64,000 nucleotides of DNA from positions 248,001 to 312,000 of the forward strand of contig NZ_QVIO01000005.1 of the NCBI RefSeq assembly GCF_003416895.1, in the 5' to 3' direction. Positions 42,334 through 50,258 of this stretch are shown one piece after another. This DNA is from Duganella sp. BJB476. GTDB taxonomy: Bacteria > Pseudomonadota > Gammaproteobacteria > Burkholderiales > Burkholderiaceae_D. A program made the translations under genes and the position numbers. Below the pieces are notes generated by a model. That model did no database searches. It saw only the letters and a program-made list of their open reading frames with translations, and was not told the DNA's origin. Numbering within the stretch: position 1 is the stretch's first letter; each line of letters starts with the position of its first letter.

Positions 42334-43317
42334 TCAAGCTGTTTTTTTGCCGTTGTTGACAGCGAACTTGGCGATGATTTCACCGACGATGCCGCGCCGG
42401 AACAACAACACGCAAACGATGAAGATAAAGCCGATCACCATGTTGACCGCCTCGCCGATGGTGTTGAACCATTCGATGCCGGTGTGGGCAACCATGAAGA
42501 TGCCGAAATCGCCCAGCTTGTTTTCCAGCGCGATGACGAGGATGGCGCCCAGCATCGGACCGGCAAACGTGCCCATGCCGCCCACCAACGTCATCAGGAT
42601 CACCAGGCCCGACATGCTCCAGTGCACGTCGGTCAGCGTTTCGAAACCCTGCACCAGCATGTTGGAGGCGCCCGCCAGGCCGGTCAGCGCGGCCGACAGC
42701 ACGAAGGCCAGCAGCTTGTACTTGTCCACATCGTAGCCCAGCGAAATCGCGCGCGGCTCGTTTTCCTTGATCGCCTTCAGCACCTGGCCGAACGGCGAAT
42801 GCACGGTGCGCACAATCAGCATGAAGGCCAGCACGGCGATGCCCAGCACGAAGAAGTACAGCGCGGTATCGTTGGACAGGTCGACCAGGCCCAGCAATTT
42901 TCCACGTGGAACACCTTGCAAGCCGTCTTCGCCGCCGGTGAATTCGCCGGCGCGCAGCGCGCCGAAGTACACCATCTGCGCGAGCGCCAAAGTGATCATC
43001 GAGAAGTAGATACCCTGGCGGCGGATCGCCAGCGCGCCCATCACCAGGCCGACCAGGGCGCCGGCCGCGACACCGGCCAGCAGGCCCAGCTCAACCGGCA
43101 AGCCCCACACCTTCATCGCGTTGCCGGCCACGTAGCCGGCGGCGCCGAAGAAGGCCGCATGGCCGAACGACAGCAAACCGGTAAAGCCGATCAACAGGTT
43201 GAAGGCGCTGGCGAACAGCGCAAAGCACAACAGCTTGGCCAGGAAGATCGGATAGCCGACAAACGGCGCCGCCAGCGCGATGGCGAAGGCGACGAGATAA
43301 CCTAAGTTCTTATTCAT
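42334..43317 (-). CDS. livM: Branched-chain amino-acid-type ABC transporter permease (LivM)
   Basis: A 327-residue permease with about nine to ten helices. Family regions are LIGFTGLLSFGHAAFFGAAGYV and the EAA-like loop GQVLKAIKENEPRAISLGYD that contacts the ATPases. It pairs with LivH to form the membrane channel. It starts 10 bp after livH. Confidence 0.92.
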   Translation of the reverse strand: MNKNLGYLVAFAIALAAPFVGYPIFLAKLLCFALFASAFNLLIGFTGLLSFGHAAFFGAAGYVAGNAMKVWGLPVELGLLAGVAAGALVGLVMGALAIRRQGIYFSMITLALAQMVYFGALRAGEFTGGEDGLQGVPRGKLLGLVDLSNDTALYFFVLGIAVLAFMLIVRTVHSPFGQVLKAIKENEPRAISLGYDVDKYKLLAFVLSAALTGLAGASNMLVQGFETLTDVHWSMSGLVILMTLVGGMGTFAGPMLGAILVIALENKLGDFGIFMVAHTGIEWFNTIGEAVNMVIGFIFIVCVLLFRRGIVGEIIAKFAVNNGKKTA

Positions 43318-43327
43318 GTGCGGCCTC

Positions 43328-44212
43328 TTATTTTTCTTTGCCGAACAAGCCGGCAGGACGGATCAGCAACACGATGACCATCACCAGGAACACCACCGTC
43401 GACGAAAACTCGGGGTAGAACACTTTGGTCAGGCCTTCGATGATGCCCAGGCCGAGGCCGGTGAGGATGGAGCCCATGATCGAACCCATGCCACCGATCA
43501 CTACAACGGCGAATACGACGATAATCAGGTTCTGACCCATCAGGGGCTGTACCTGGATCACCGGGGCCGCCAGCACCCCTGCAAAGCCCGCCAAAGCGAC
43601 GCCGAAGCCGTAGGTCAGCGTGACCATCAGCGGCACGTTGATGCCGAAGGCTTCGACCAGCTTGGGATTCTCGGTACCGGCGCGCAGGTAGGCGCCCAGT
43701 TTGGTCTTCTCGATGACGAACCAGGTCGACAGGCACACCGCCAGCGACGCCACCACCACCCAGGCGCGGTAATTCGGCAGCACCATGAAGCCGAGGTCGG
43801 TCGCCCCCGCCAGCGCCTCCGGCACCTGGAACGGTTGGCCGGAAACGCCGTAGAACGAGCGGAACACGCCTTCGACCAGCAAGGTGATGCCGAAGGTCAG
43901 CAGCAGGCCGTAAAGATGGTCCAGCTTGTAGAGCCAGCGCAGCATGGTTTTTTCGATGACGATGCCGAACACGCCGACGATGAACGGCGCCAGCACCAGC
44001 ATCACCCAGTAGTTCAGGCCGAGGTAGGCCATGCCCATCCAGGCGACAAACGCGCCCATCATGTACAGCGCGCCGTGCGAGAAGTTAATCACGTTCAGCA
44101 GGCCGAAGATCACCGCCAGGCCGAGCGACAGCATGGCATAGAAGGAGCCGTTGACCAGGCCCAGCATCAGCTGGCTCATAATCATGGGCAAGGGGTAGCC
44201 GAATATTTCCAT
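43328..44212 (-). CDS. livH: Branched-chain amino-acid-type ABC transporter permease (LivH)
   Basis: A 294-residue permease. Family marks: GLVNGSFYAMLSLGLAVIFG, INFSHGALYMMGAFVAW, and the cytoplasmic loop KTKLGAYLRAGTENPKLVEAFGIN that contacts the ATPases. It lies downstream of the binding-protein gene and its terminator-like hairpin, so its transcript may be less abundant. Confidence 0.92.
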   Translation of the reverse strand: MEIFGYPLPMIMSQLMLGLVNGSFYAMLSLGLAVIFGLLNVINFSHGALYMMGAFVAWMGMAYLGLNYWVMLVLAPFIVGVFGIVIEKTMLRWLYKLDHLYGLLLTFGITLLVEGVFRSFYGVSGQPFQVPEALAGATDLGFMVLPNYRAWVVVASLAVCLSTWFVIEKTKLGAYLRAGTENPKLVEAFGINVPLMVTLTYGFGVALAGFAGVLAAPVIQVQPLMGQNLIIVVFAVVVIGGMGSIMGSILTGLGLGIIEGLTKVFYPEFSSTVVFLVMVIVLLIRPAGLFGKEK

Positions 44213-44262
44213 GAGATCACAATATAAAGATCGCCGTCCCGGACGGGCAGGCGTGGCACCAG

Positions 44263-44289
44263 AAAAAGGCCGGGCAAGGGCGCCCGGCC
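44263..44289 (-). terminator. Intra-operon terminator between livK and livH
   Basis: Stem GGCCGGGC/GCCCGGCC (44268-44275 with 44282-44289), 6-nt loop, followed on the minus strand by five T. It sits just after the binding-protein gene, where partial termination commonly gives more binding protein than permease. Confidence 0.8.
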
Positions 44290-44304
44290 TGTGTACAACT
44301 CAGC

Positions 44305-45513
44305 TTATTTCCACAGGGAGCATTTGGTTTCCGCCTTGGTGGCGTAAGCCTGGTCGCCTGGAATGGTGGCGACGACCTTGTAGTAATCCCATGGATATTT
44401 CGATTCCGCCGGCTTCTTCACTTCCATCAGGTACATATCGTGCACCATGCGGCCGTCCGGACGGATCACGCCGTTCTTGGCGAACATGTCGTTGATCTTG
44501 TTCGCCTTCAGGTAGGCCATGACCTTGTCGGTGTCGTCGCTGCCGACGGCCTTGACCGCTTTCAGGTAGTTGGCCGCCGCCGAGTAGTCGGCCGCTTGCA
44601 GCATCGACGGTTCCTTCTTCATCTTCTCGAAGTAGCGCTTCGACCAGGCGCGGGTGTCGGCGTTCGCATCCCAGTACCAGCCGTCGGTCAGGTACATGCC
44701 CTGGGTCAGGTTCAGGCCCAGCGAGTGCACGTCGTTGATGAAGATCAGCAGGCCGGCCAGCTTCATTTTCTTGGTGATGCCGAACTCGTTGGCGGCCTTG
44801 ATCGAGTTGATCGCGTCGCCGCCGGCGTTGGCCAGGCCCAGGATCTGCGCGCCCGACGACTGCGCCTGCAACAGGAAGGACGAGAAGTCCGACGCCGACA
44901 GCGGATGCTTGACCGAACCCAGCACCTTGCCGCCGTTGGCTTTCACCACGTCCGCGGTATCTTTTTCCAGCGACTGGCCGAAGGCGTAGTCGGCGGTCAT
45001 GAAGTACCAGCTCTTGCCGCCTTGCTTGACGATGGCGCCGCCGGTGCCGCGCGCCAGCGCGATAGTGTCGTAGGCGTAGTGAATCGTGTACGGCGAGCAT
45101 TCCTCGTTGGTCAAACGGGCCGAGCCGGCGCCGATCGAAATGAAGACTTTCTTCTTCTCGGCCGCGACCTTGGCCATGGCCAGGTTGGCGCCAGAGTTGG
45201 TGCCGCCGATCAGCATGTCGACGCCCTGCTGGTCGAACCATTCGCGCGCCTTGGAGGCGGCGATGTCGGCCTTGTTCTGGTGGTCAGCGGAGATGAATTC
45301 GACCTTTTTACCAGCGATGACCACGCCGGCGTCGGCAATCGCCATCTTGATGGCCTCGGCACCGCCGGCGCCGTCGATGTCCGTGTACAGGCCGGACATA
45401 TCGGTGATCAGGCCGATCTTGATGGTGTCGCCGGAAACCTGGGCTTGGGCAGCAAAGGACAGGCCGAGTGCGCACACGGCGGTGGCTGCGATGGTGATGG
45501 CTTTGAGTTTCAT
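44305..45513 (-). CDS. livK: Periplasmic substrate-binding protein of the liv-type ABC transporter
   Basis: A 402-residue type I periplasmic binding protein (PF13458). Signal peptide MKLKAITIAATAVCALGLSFAAQA; then SGDTIKIGLITDMSGLYTDIDG and FISADHQNKADIAASKAREWFDQ. It is longer than E. coli LivK and matches the wider group that binds branched-chain amino acids, amides, aromatic acids or urea, so the name reflects family rather than ligand. The ATG at 45513 begins the signal peptide. Confidence 0.85.
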   Translation of the reverse strand: MKLKAITIAATAVCALGLSFAAQAQVSGDTIKIGLITDMSGLYTDIDGAGGAEAIKMAIADAGVVIAGKKVEFISADHQNKADIAASKAREWFDQQGVDMLIGGTNSGANLAMAKVAAEKKKVFISIGAGSARLTNEECSPYTIHYAYDTIALARGTGGAIVKQGGKSWYFMTADYAFGQSLEKDTADVVKANGGKVLGSVKHPLSASDFSSFLLQAQSSGAQILGLANAGGDAINSIKAANEFGITKKMKLAGLLIFINDVHSLGLNLTQGMYLTDGWYWDANADTRAWSKRYFEKMKKEPSMLQAADYSAAANYLKAVKAVGSDDTDKVMAYLKANKINDMFAKNGVIRPDGRMVHDMYLMEVKKPAESKYPWDYYKVVATIPGDQAYATKAETKCSLWK

Positions 45514-45572
45514 TTTGTCTCCGTTTTCAAGAAGTAGTGTTTGCTTATTTTTGTACACTTATTTCCAACCCT

Positions 45573-46280
45573 TTAGACACCCAGAAGCTCGGTCAGGACC
45601 GGCATCTTGGCGCTCAATTCCGATGCAACAAAGGTCTCGACGATCTGACCGTGTTCCATCACATAAAACCGGTCCGCCAGCGGGGCGGCAAACCGGAAAT
45701 TCTGTTCCACCATGACGATGGTGTAGCCCTTGGCCTTGAGCGTGGTGATCATCCGGGCCAGGCCCTGCACGATGACCGGCGCCAGGCCTTCGGAGATTTC
45801 ATCGAGCAACAGCAGGCGCGCGCCGGTGCGCAGGATGCGCGCCACCGCCAGCATCTGCTGCTCGCCACCTGACAGGCGCGTGCCCTGGCTGTGCTTGCGC
45901 TCTTCCAGGTTGGGGAACATAGCGTAGATTTCCTCGACCGACATACCCTTCTGGCCGGTCGCCAGTTGCGGCGGCAACATCAGGTTTTCCTCGGTCGACA
46001 GCGACGAGAAGATGCCGCGCTCTTCCGGGCAATAGCCGATGCCGAGGTGGGCGATTTTGTGCGTCGGCAAGCCGATCGCTTCCTCGCCGTTGACCTTGAT
46101 CGAACCCTTGCGGGCGCCGGTCAAGCCCATGATCGCGCGCAGCGTGGTGGTGCGACCGGCGCCGTTGCGGCCCAGCAGCGTGACCACTTCGCCGGGCTGC
46201 ACCGTCAGGTTCACGTCGTGCAGAATATGCGATTCGCCGTACCAGGTTTGCAGGTTGGAGATTTCCAGAGCGGCCGTCAT
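45573..46280 (-). CDS. livF: ABC transporter ATP-binding protein (LivF) with Arg in the Walker A motif
   Basis: A 235-residue ATPase. The signature is LSGGEQQMLAVARIL and Walker B is RLLLLDEISEGLAP. The Walker A reads GRNGAGRTT, with Arg43 where Lys is expected; the codon is CGC (revcomp around 46155), so this is a real substitution. The Q-loop and H-switch regions are otherwise normal. It starts exactly at the livG stop (1-bp overlap), indicating coupling. Confidence 0.9.
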   Translation of the reverse strand: MTAALEISNLQTWYGESHILHDVNLTVQPGEVVTLLGRNGAGRTTTLRAIMGLTGARKGSIKVNGEEAIGLPTHKIAHLGIGYCPEERGIFSSLSTEENLMLPPQLATGQKGMSVEEIYAMFPNLEERKHSQGTRLSGGEQQMLAVARILRTGARLLLLDEISEGLAPVIVQGLARMITTLKAKGYTIVMVEQNFRFAAPLADRFYVMEHGQIVETFVASELSAKMPVLTELLGV

Positions 46281-47050
46281 CAGTGGGCTCCTTCCAGTAC
46301 TGCGGCTTCGGTACCCATGTAGGCTTCCATCACCTGTGGATTACTTGAAACTTCGGCGTACGTGCCTTCGGCCAGCATCGCGCCGCGCTGCAAAACGGAG
46401 ATCTTGTCGCAGATGCCGGACACCACTTTCATATTGTGTTCGACCATCAGGATCGTGCGGCCGGCTGAAACTTTCTTAATCAATTCCGTCACGCGGTGCA
46501 CGTCTTCGTGGCCCATGCCCTGGGTCGGTTCGTCCAGCAGCATCAGCTCCGGTTCCATCGCCAGCGTGGTAGCGATTTCCAAAGCGCGCTTGCGGCCATA
46601 AGGCATATCGACGGTGATGGTGTCGGCGAATTCGGTCAGGTCGACCTCCGCCAGCAACTGCATGGCGCGATCGTTCAACTTGCTCAGCGACCGTTCGCTC
46701 TGCCAGAAATTGAAGCTGGTGCCGAGCTGGCGCTGCAATCCGATGCGGACATTCTGCAGCACCGTCAGGTGCGGGAAGACAGCGGAAATCTGAAACGACC
46801 GGATCACGCCCATGCGGGCGATCTGCGCCGGCTTGGCGGCGGTGATGTCCTTGCCGTTGAAGAGGATCTGGCCCGAGGTGGGCACCAGGAACTTGGTGAG
46901 CAGATTGAAGCACGTGGTTTTACCGGCGCCATTGGGGCCGATCAGCGCGTGGATGTGGCCGCGCTGCACTTTTAAATTCACATCATTGACCGCGGTGAAA
47001 CCCTTGAATTCCTTGGTCAGATGCTTTGTTTCCAAGATAACGCCGGACAT
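46280..47050 (-). CDS. livG: ABC transporter ATP-binding protein (LivG)
   Basis: A 256-residue ATPase: Walker A GPNGAGKTTCFNLL (with the normal Lys), Walker B ELMLLDEPTQGMGHED, and the ILMVEHNM H-loop. The signature region (YGRKRALEIA) replaces LSGGQ with the LivG-type PYGRKR, as usual for this subfamily. It is the first gene of the liv operon; GGAG precedes the ATG at 47050. Confidence 0.92.
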   Translation of the reverse strand: MSGVILETKHLTKEFKGFTAVNDVNLKVQRGHIHALIGPNGAGKTTCFNLLTKFLVPTSGQILFNGKDITAAKPAQIARMGVIRSFQISAVFPHLTVLQNVRIGLQRQLGTSFNFWQSERSLSKLNDRAMQLLAEVDLTEFADTITVDMPYGRKRALEIATTLAMEPELMLLDEPTQGMGHEDVHRVTELIKKVSAGRTILMVEHNMKVVSGICDKISVLQRGAMLAEGTYAEVSSNPQVMEAYMGTEAAVLEGAH

Positions 47051-47173
47051 CCTGTCTCCTTGTTATTCTTTTCAAACTACTAAATTTTTTTAGATCATAC
47101 ACAGTAACAAATTGGCTAACAATACAGTATAACTACGGTCGACTTTTGATCTAGACCTAGCGGGCACAGGGTT

Positions 47174-48802
47174 TCATTTCCACTCTGAACGGATCAGCTC
47201 TGAAGCTTTCTCCGCGATCATGATGGTGGGAGAGTTGGTATTTCCCGAGGTTATGAACGGCATAACGGAAGCATCAACTACGCGCAATCCATGTATGCCA
47301 ATTACATGCAGCGCGCTGTCCACCACGGCGCTCGGATCGTCCGCGCGGCCCATCTTGCAGGTGCCTACCGGATGGAAAATCGTGGTGCCGATCGCGCCTG
47401 CCGCCTGGGCCAATTCTTCCTCGGTTCGGTATTGGATACCGGGCTTGTATTCTTCCGGCGCGTAGCGCTGCAAGGCCGGCGCGGCGACGATCTTGCGCGT
47501 CAACGTCAAGGCGGCGGCGGCGACTTTGCGGTCTTCCAGCGTGCTCAAATACATCGGCGAAATCTTCGGCGGCGCATAGGAATCCGCGCTGGCGATGCGC
47601 ACATGGCCGCGTGAGGTCGGACGCAGATTGCAAACGCTGGCCGTGAATGCTGGGAAAGCGTGCAAAGGTTCGCCGAACTTTTCCAGCGACAGCGGCTGCA
47701 CGTGATATTGCAGATTCGGCGTGGCCTGCGCGGCATCCGAACGCGCAAAGGCGCCCAGCTGCGAAGGCGCCATCGACATCGGCCCGCTCTGGAACATCGC
47801 GTATTCGAGGCCGATTTTCATCTTGCCGTACCAGCTGGCAGCCATCGTATTCAGCGTGCGCGCGCCGCCGCCGAGCTTGTAGATCATGCGCAGTTGCAGA
47901 TGGTCTTGCAGGTTTTCGCCGACGCCGGGCAGATCGGCCAGCGGCTCGATGCCATGCTGGCGCAAGCTGCCGGCCGCGCCGATGCCCGAGCATTGCAAAA
48001 TTTGTGGAGAACCAACGGAGCCAGCCGCCAGCAGGGTTTCTTTGTCGGCGATGGCCGTGAACTGCGTGCCGCCGCCGGTGAAAATCACACCTTTACACAC
48101 CGGTCCGCGATCGCTCATTTCGATCTGCAAACGTTCCACGTGGCAGCCGGTCATGATGGTCAGGTTGGGCCGCATCGACACCGGTTTCAAAAACGCCTTC
48201 GACGTATTCCAGCGGATGCCGCGTTTTTGATTGACGTCGAAATAGCCGCAGCCGGCGTTGTCGCCGCGATTGAAGTCGTCCACTTTCTGGATGCCGACCT
48301 GCTCCGCCGCATCGCGGAACGCGTCCAGGATTTGCCACGACAGACGCTGCTTTTCCACGCGCCATGGGCCGCCGGCGCCATGCAGTTCGGAAGCGCCGCC
48401 GTGATAATCCTCGCTCTTTTTAAACAGCGGCAGCACCGACTGCCAGCGCCAGCTGTCGTCGCCGGTCAGCTCGGCCCAGCGGTCGTAGTCGCTGGCCTGG
48501 CCGCGCATGTAGATCATGCCGTTGATGGAGGAACTACCGCCCAGCACCTTGCCGCGCGGGTAGAGCAGGCTGCGCCCGCCCAGGCCCGGATCGGCTTCGG
48601 TGCGGAACATCCAGTCGGTCCGTGGATTATCTATGCAATGCAGATAACCGACAGGAATATGGATCCACACATAATCGTCTCTACCACCCGCCTCGATCAG
48701 CAGGACATTCGCGTTTCTGTTTGCGCTCAACCGGTTTGCCAATACGCAGCCCGCCGAGCCAGCACCAATAATGATGTAATCGTAAATGCCTGCTGATTCC
48801 AA
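47174..48802 (-). CDS. GMC-family oxidoreductase (choline-dehydrogenase-like)
   Basis: A 542-residue FAD enzyme. The FAD motif is YDYIIIGAGSAGCVLANRL at the N terminus, then GGSSSINGMIYMRG, TLLAAGSVGSPQILQ, and the C-terminal GMC region with HPVGTCKMG and VVDASVMPFITSGNTNSPT holding the active His/Asn pair. It oxidises an alcohol; the substrate is unknown. The start is TTG at 48802, chosen because GGAGGAG lies six bases upstream; a TTG at 48817 would leave that site inside the gene. No betaine genes are near, so choline is not implied. Confidence 0.85.
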   Translation of the reverse strand: MESAGIYDYIIIGAGSAGCVLANRLSANRNANVLLIEAGGRDDYVWIHIPVGYLHCIDNPRTDWMFRTEADPGLGGRSLLYPRGKVLGGSSSINGMIYMRGQASDYDRWAELTGDDSWRWQSVLPLFKKSEDYHGGASELHGAGGPWRVEKQRLSWQILDAFRDAAEQVGIQKVDDFNRGDNAGCGYFDVNQKRGIRWNTSKAFLKPVSMRPNLTIMTGCHVERLQIEMSDRGPVCKGVIFTGGGTQFTAIADKETLLAAGSVGSPQILQCSGIGAAGSLRQHGIEPLADLPGVGENLQDHLQLRMIYKLGGGARTLNTMAASWYGKMKIGLEYAMFQSGPMSMAPSQLGAFARSDAAQATPNLQYHVQPLSLEKFGEPLHAFPAFTASVCNLRPTSRGHVRIASADSYAPPKISPMYLSTLEDRKVAAAALTLTRKIVAAPALQRYAPEEYKPGIQYRTEEELAQAAGAIGTTIFHPVGTCKMGRADDPSAVVDSALHVIGIHGLRVVDASVMPFITSGNTNSPTIMIAEKASELIRSEWK

Positions 48803-48831
48803 AAACTTCTCCTCCAAGAGTGCTGTTTCGG

Positions 48832-49869
48832 TCAGGCGGCTGCTATCTCCGCCAGCAATGTTTCAACCAGTTTTGCCGCCGGCATCGGCCTGGCGCGCGC
48901 GACGCCGGTACCGCACCACAGCGACATCAATTCCGTCTCGCCGCGCTTGCCCGCCTCCGCCCGGATGGCGCCGGTCAGTGCGTTTTGTATCGGATAGGCG
49001 GGGATCTGTTTTTCCACCGCAGCCATTTCAAGCATGAAACGGTTCTCCAGGCCGCGCGCATAGCGACCGGAAAACGTGCGCGTCAGCCGGGTCGGATGAT
49101 CGCCGGCCGTCAGCAAGCGCTGCTTGTAAATCGGATTGATGGACGATTCGTCGCACACCAGGAACGCCGTGCCCATCTGCACCGCCTGGGCGCCGCCATT
49201 CAACGCGCGCTTGATATCGGCGCCATCCATGATGCCGCCGGCGGCGATCACGGGAATATGCACCGCCTCGACAATGGTCGGCAGCAGCTCGAAGGTGGTC
49301 AGTTTGGCGTCTTCCTGCGCGCCGATGAAGGTGCCGCGATGGCCGCCGGATTCGGTGCCGGAAGCGATCACCGCATCCGCGCCCCTGCTTTGCCAGGCCA
49401 GCGCTTCGTCGGCGTGGGTGATGGTGCCGATGACGAAAATGCCGGCATCATGCAGGCGGCGGATCTGCTCGGTGCTGAGGATGCCGAAGGTAAAACTGGC
49501 TACGGCGGGACGCAATTCGATCAGCGCCTCGAACTGGGCGGCAAAGTCTTCGCACCATTTGGCGGGCGTCGGCACTTCGGTCCAGCCCAGCGACGATGCG
49601 ATCGGCTTCAGCCATTCCTTGGCGCGGGCCACTTCGTCCGGATCCGGCTTGGGCGTCTCCAGCACGAAGAAATTCAGGCAAAACGGCTTGTCGGTCAGGG
49701 CGCGGATCTGCGCGGTCTGGGTGCGGATGGTGTCCGGCGCAAGTAAGGAGCAAGCCAGCGAACCCAGCCCGCCGGCATTGGAGACCGCAGCCACTTGTGC
49801 GGGTGTGTTATTGCCGCCGGCCGTAGGTCCCTGGATGATGGGATGAGGAAAAATTGATGCCAGATTCAT
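48832..49869 (-). CDS. Nitronate monooxygenase / 2-nitropropane dioxygenase-like FMN enzyme
   Basis: A 345-residue TIM-barrel FMN protein. Features: PIIQGPTAGGNNTPAQVAAVSNAGGLGSLA at the start (split here), the GTESGGHRG loop, VIAAGGIMDGADIKRAL and GTAFLVCDES in the phosphate site. Class I enzymes oxidise alkyl nitronates such as propionate-3-nitronate; others reduce quinones. It lies 30 bp upstream of the GMC gene on the same strand. Its ATG is only 33 bp from the origin-like module A. Confidence 0.85.
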   Translation of the reverse strand: MNLASIFPHPIIQGPTAGGNNTPAQVAAVSNAGGLGSLACSLLAPDTIRTQTAQIRALTDKPFCLNFFVLETPKPDPDEVARAKEWLKPIASSLGWTEVPTPAKWCEDFAAQFEALIELRPAVASFTFGILSTEQIRRLHDAGIFVIGTITHADEALAWQSRGADAVIASGTESGGHRGTFIGAQEDAKLTTFELLPTIVEAVHIPVIAAGGIMDGADIKRALNGGAQAVQMGTAFLVCDESSINPIYKQRLLTAGDHPTRLTRTFSGRYARGLENRFMLEMAAVEKQIPAYPIQNALTGAIRAEAGKRGETELMSLWCGTGVARARPMPAAKLVETLLAEIAAA

Positions 49870-49901
49870 CTGATTTCTCGCATAAAGTGGCGTTTACGAC
49901 A

Positions 49902-50127
49902 TGTGGATAAGTCTATGGATATCCACAGGCACGAAATGTGAGTAAACAAAAAATTTTTGGGGACGCTTTTTCTTATCCCAAAACAGTTCTTTGCTCATAC
50001 ACGGCTTTCTCGCCCGCTTATGCAGCCCGTAAACGCCTGATTTTAATCCAAAATGAACACTTATCCACAGAAAAGTGTCTGCGTTAACAACTACTACTAT
50101 TTTTATATATACATCTTTAGAGTAAAC
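49902..50127. other. oriC-like module A (DnaA boxes, DnaA-trio-like repeat, A+T-rich stretch)
   Basis: Occupies most of the 389-bp gap before the GGDEF-EAL gene. In order: box TGTGGATAA (49902-49910), near-box ATATCCACA (49919-49927), perfect box TTATCCACA (50061-50069), CTACTACTA (50091-50099), then TTTTTATATATA (to about 50112). GTAAAC/GTTTAC hexamers occur at 49892, 49942, 50029 and 50122. The arrangement (box, spacer, CTA repeat, A+T tract) matches the basal unwinding system known from bacterial origins such as B. subtilis. A weaker TTATCCCAA is at 49973. A -10-like TATACT at 50218-50223 probably serves the downstream gene. Confidence 0.7.
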
Positions 50128-50258
50128 CATAAACCCAAAAACCACAGGCGGCTGCGCCGGAACGGCCTGATACCCCACTGGAACGGAAATAAGATTTCGC
50201 CAACATCTGCTTTCCCCTATACTGAATTCGCAAACAAACAGCCCCTGGCGGAGACATT

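Noticed and set aside
42894..42910. parS-like TTTTCCACGTGGAACA within livM
   Set aside because: 13 of 16 match and it lies inside a coding region; probably chance, though ParB ChIP data could revive it.
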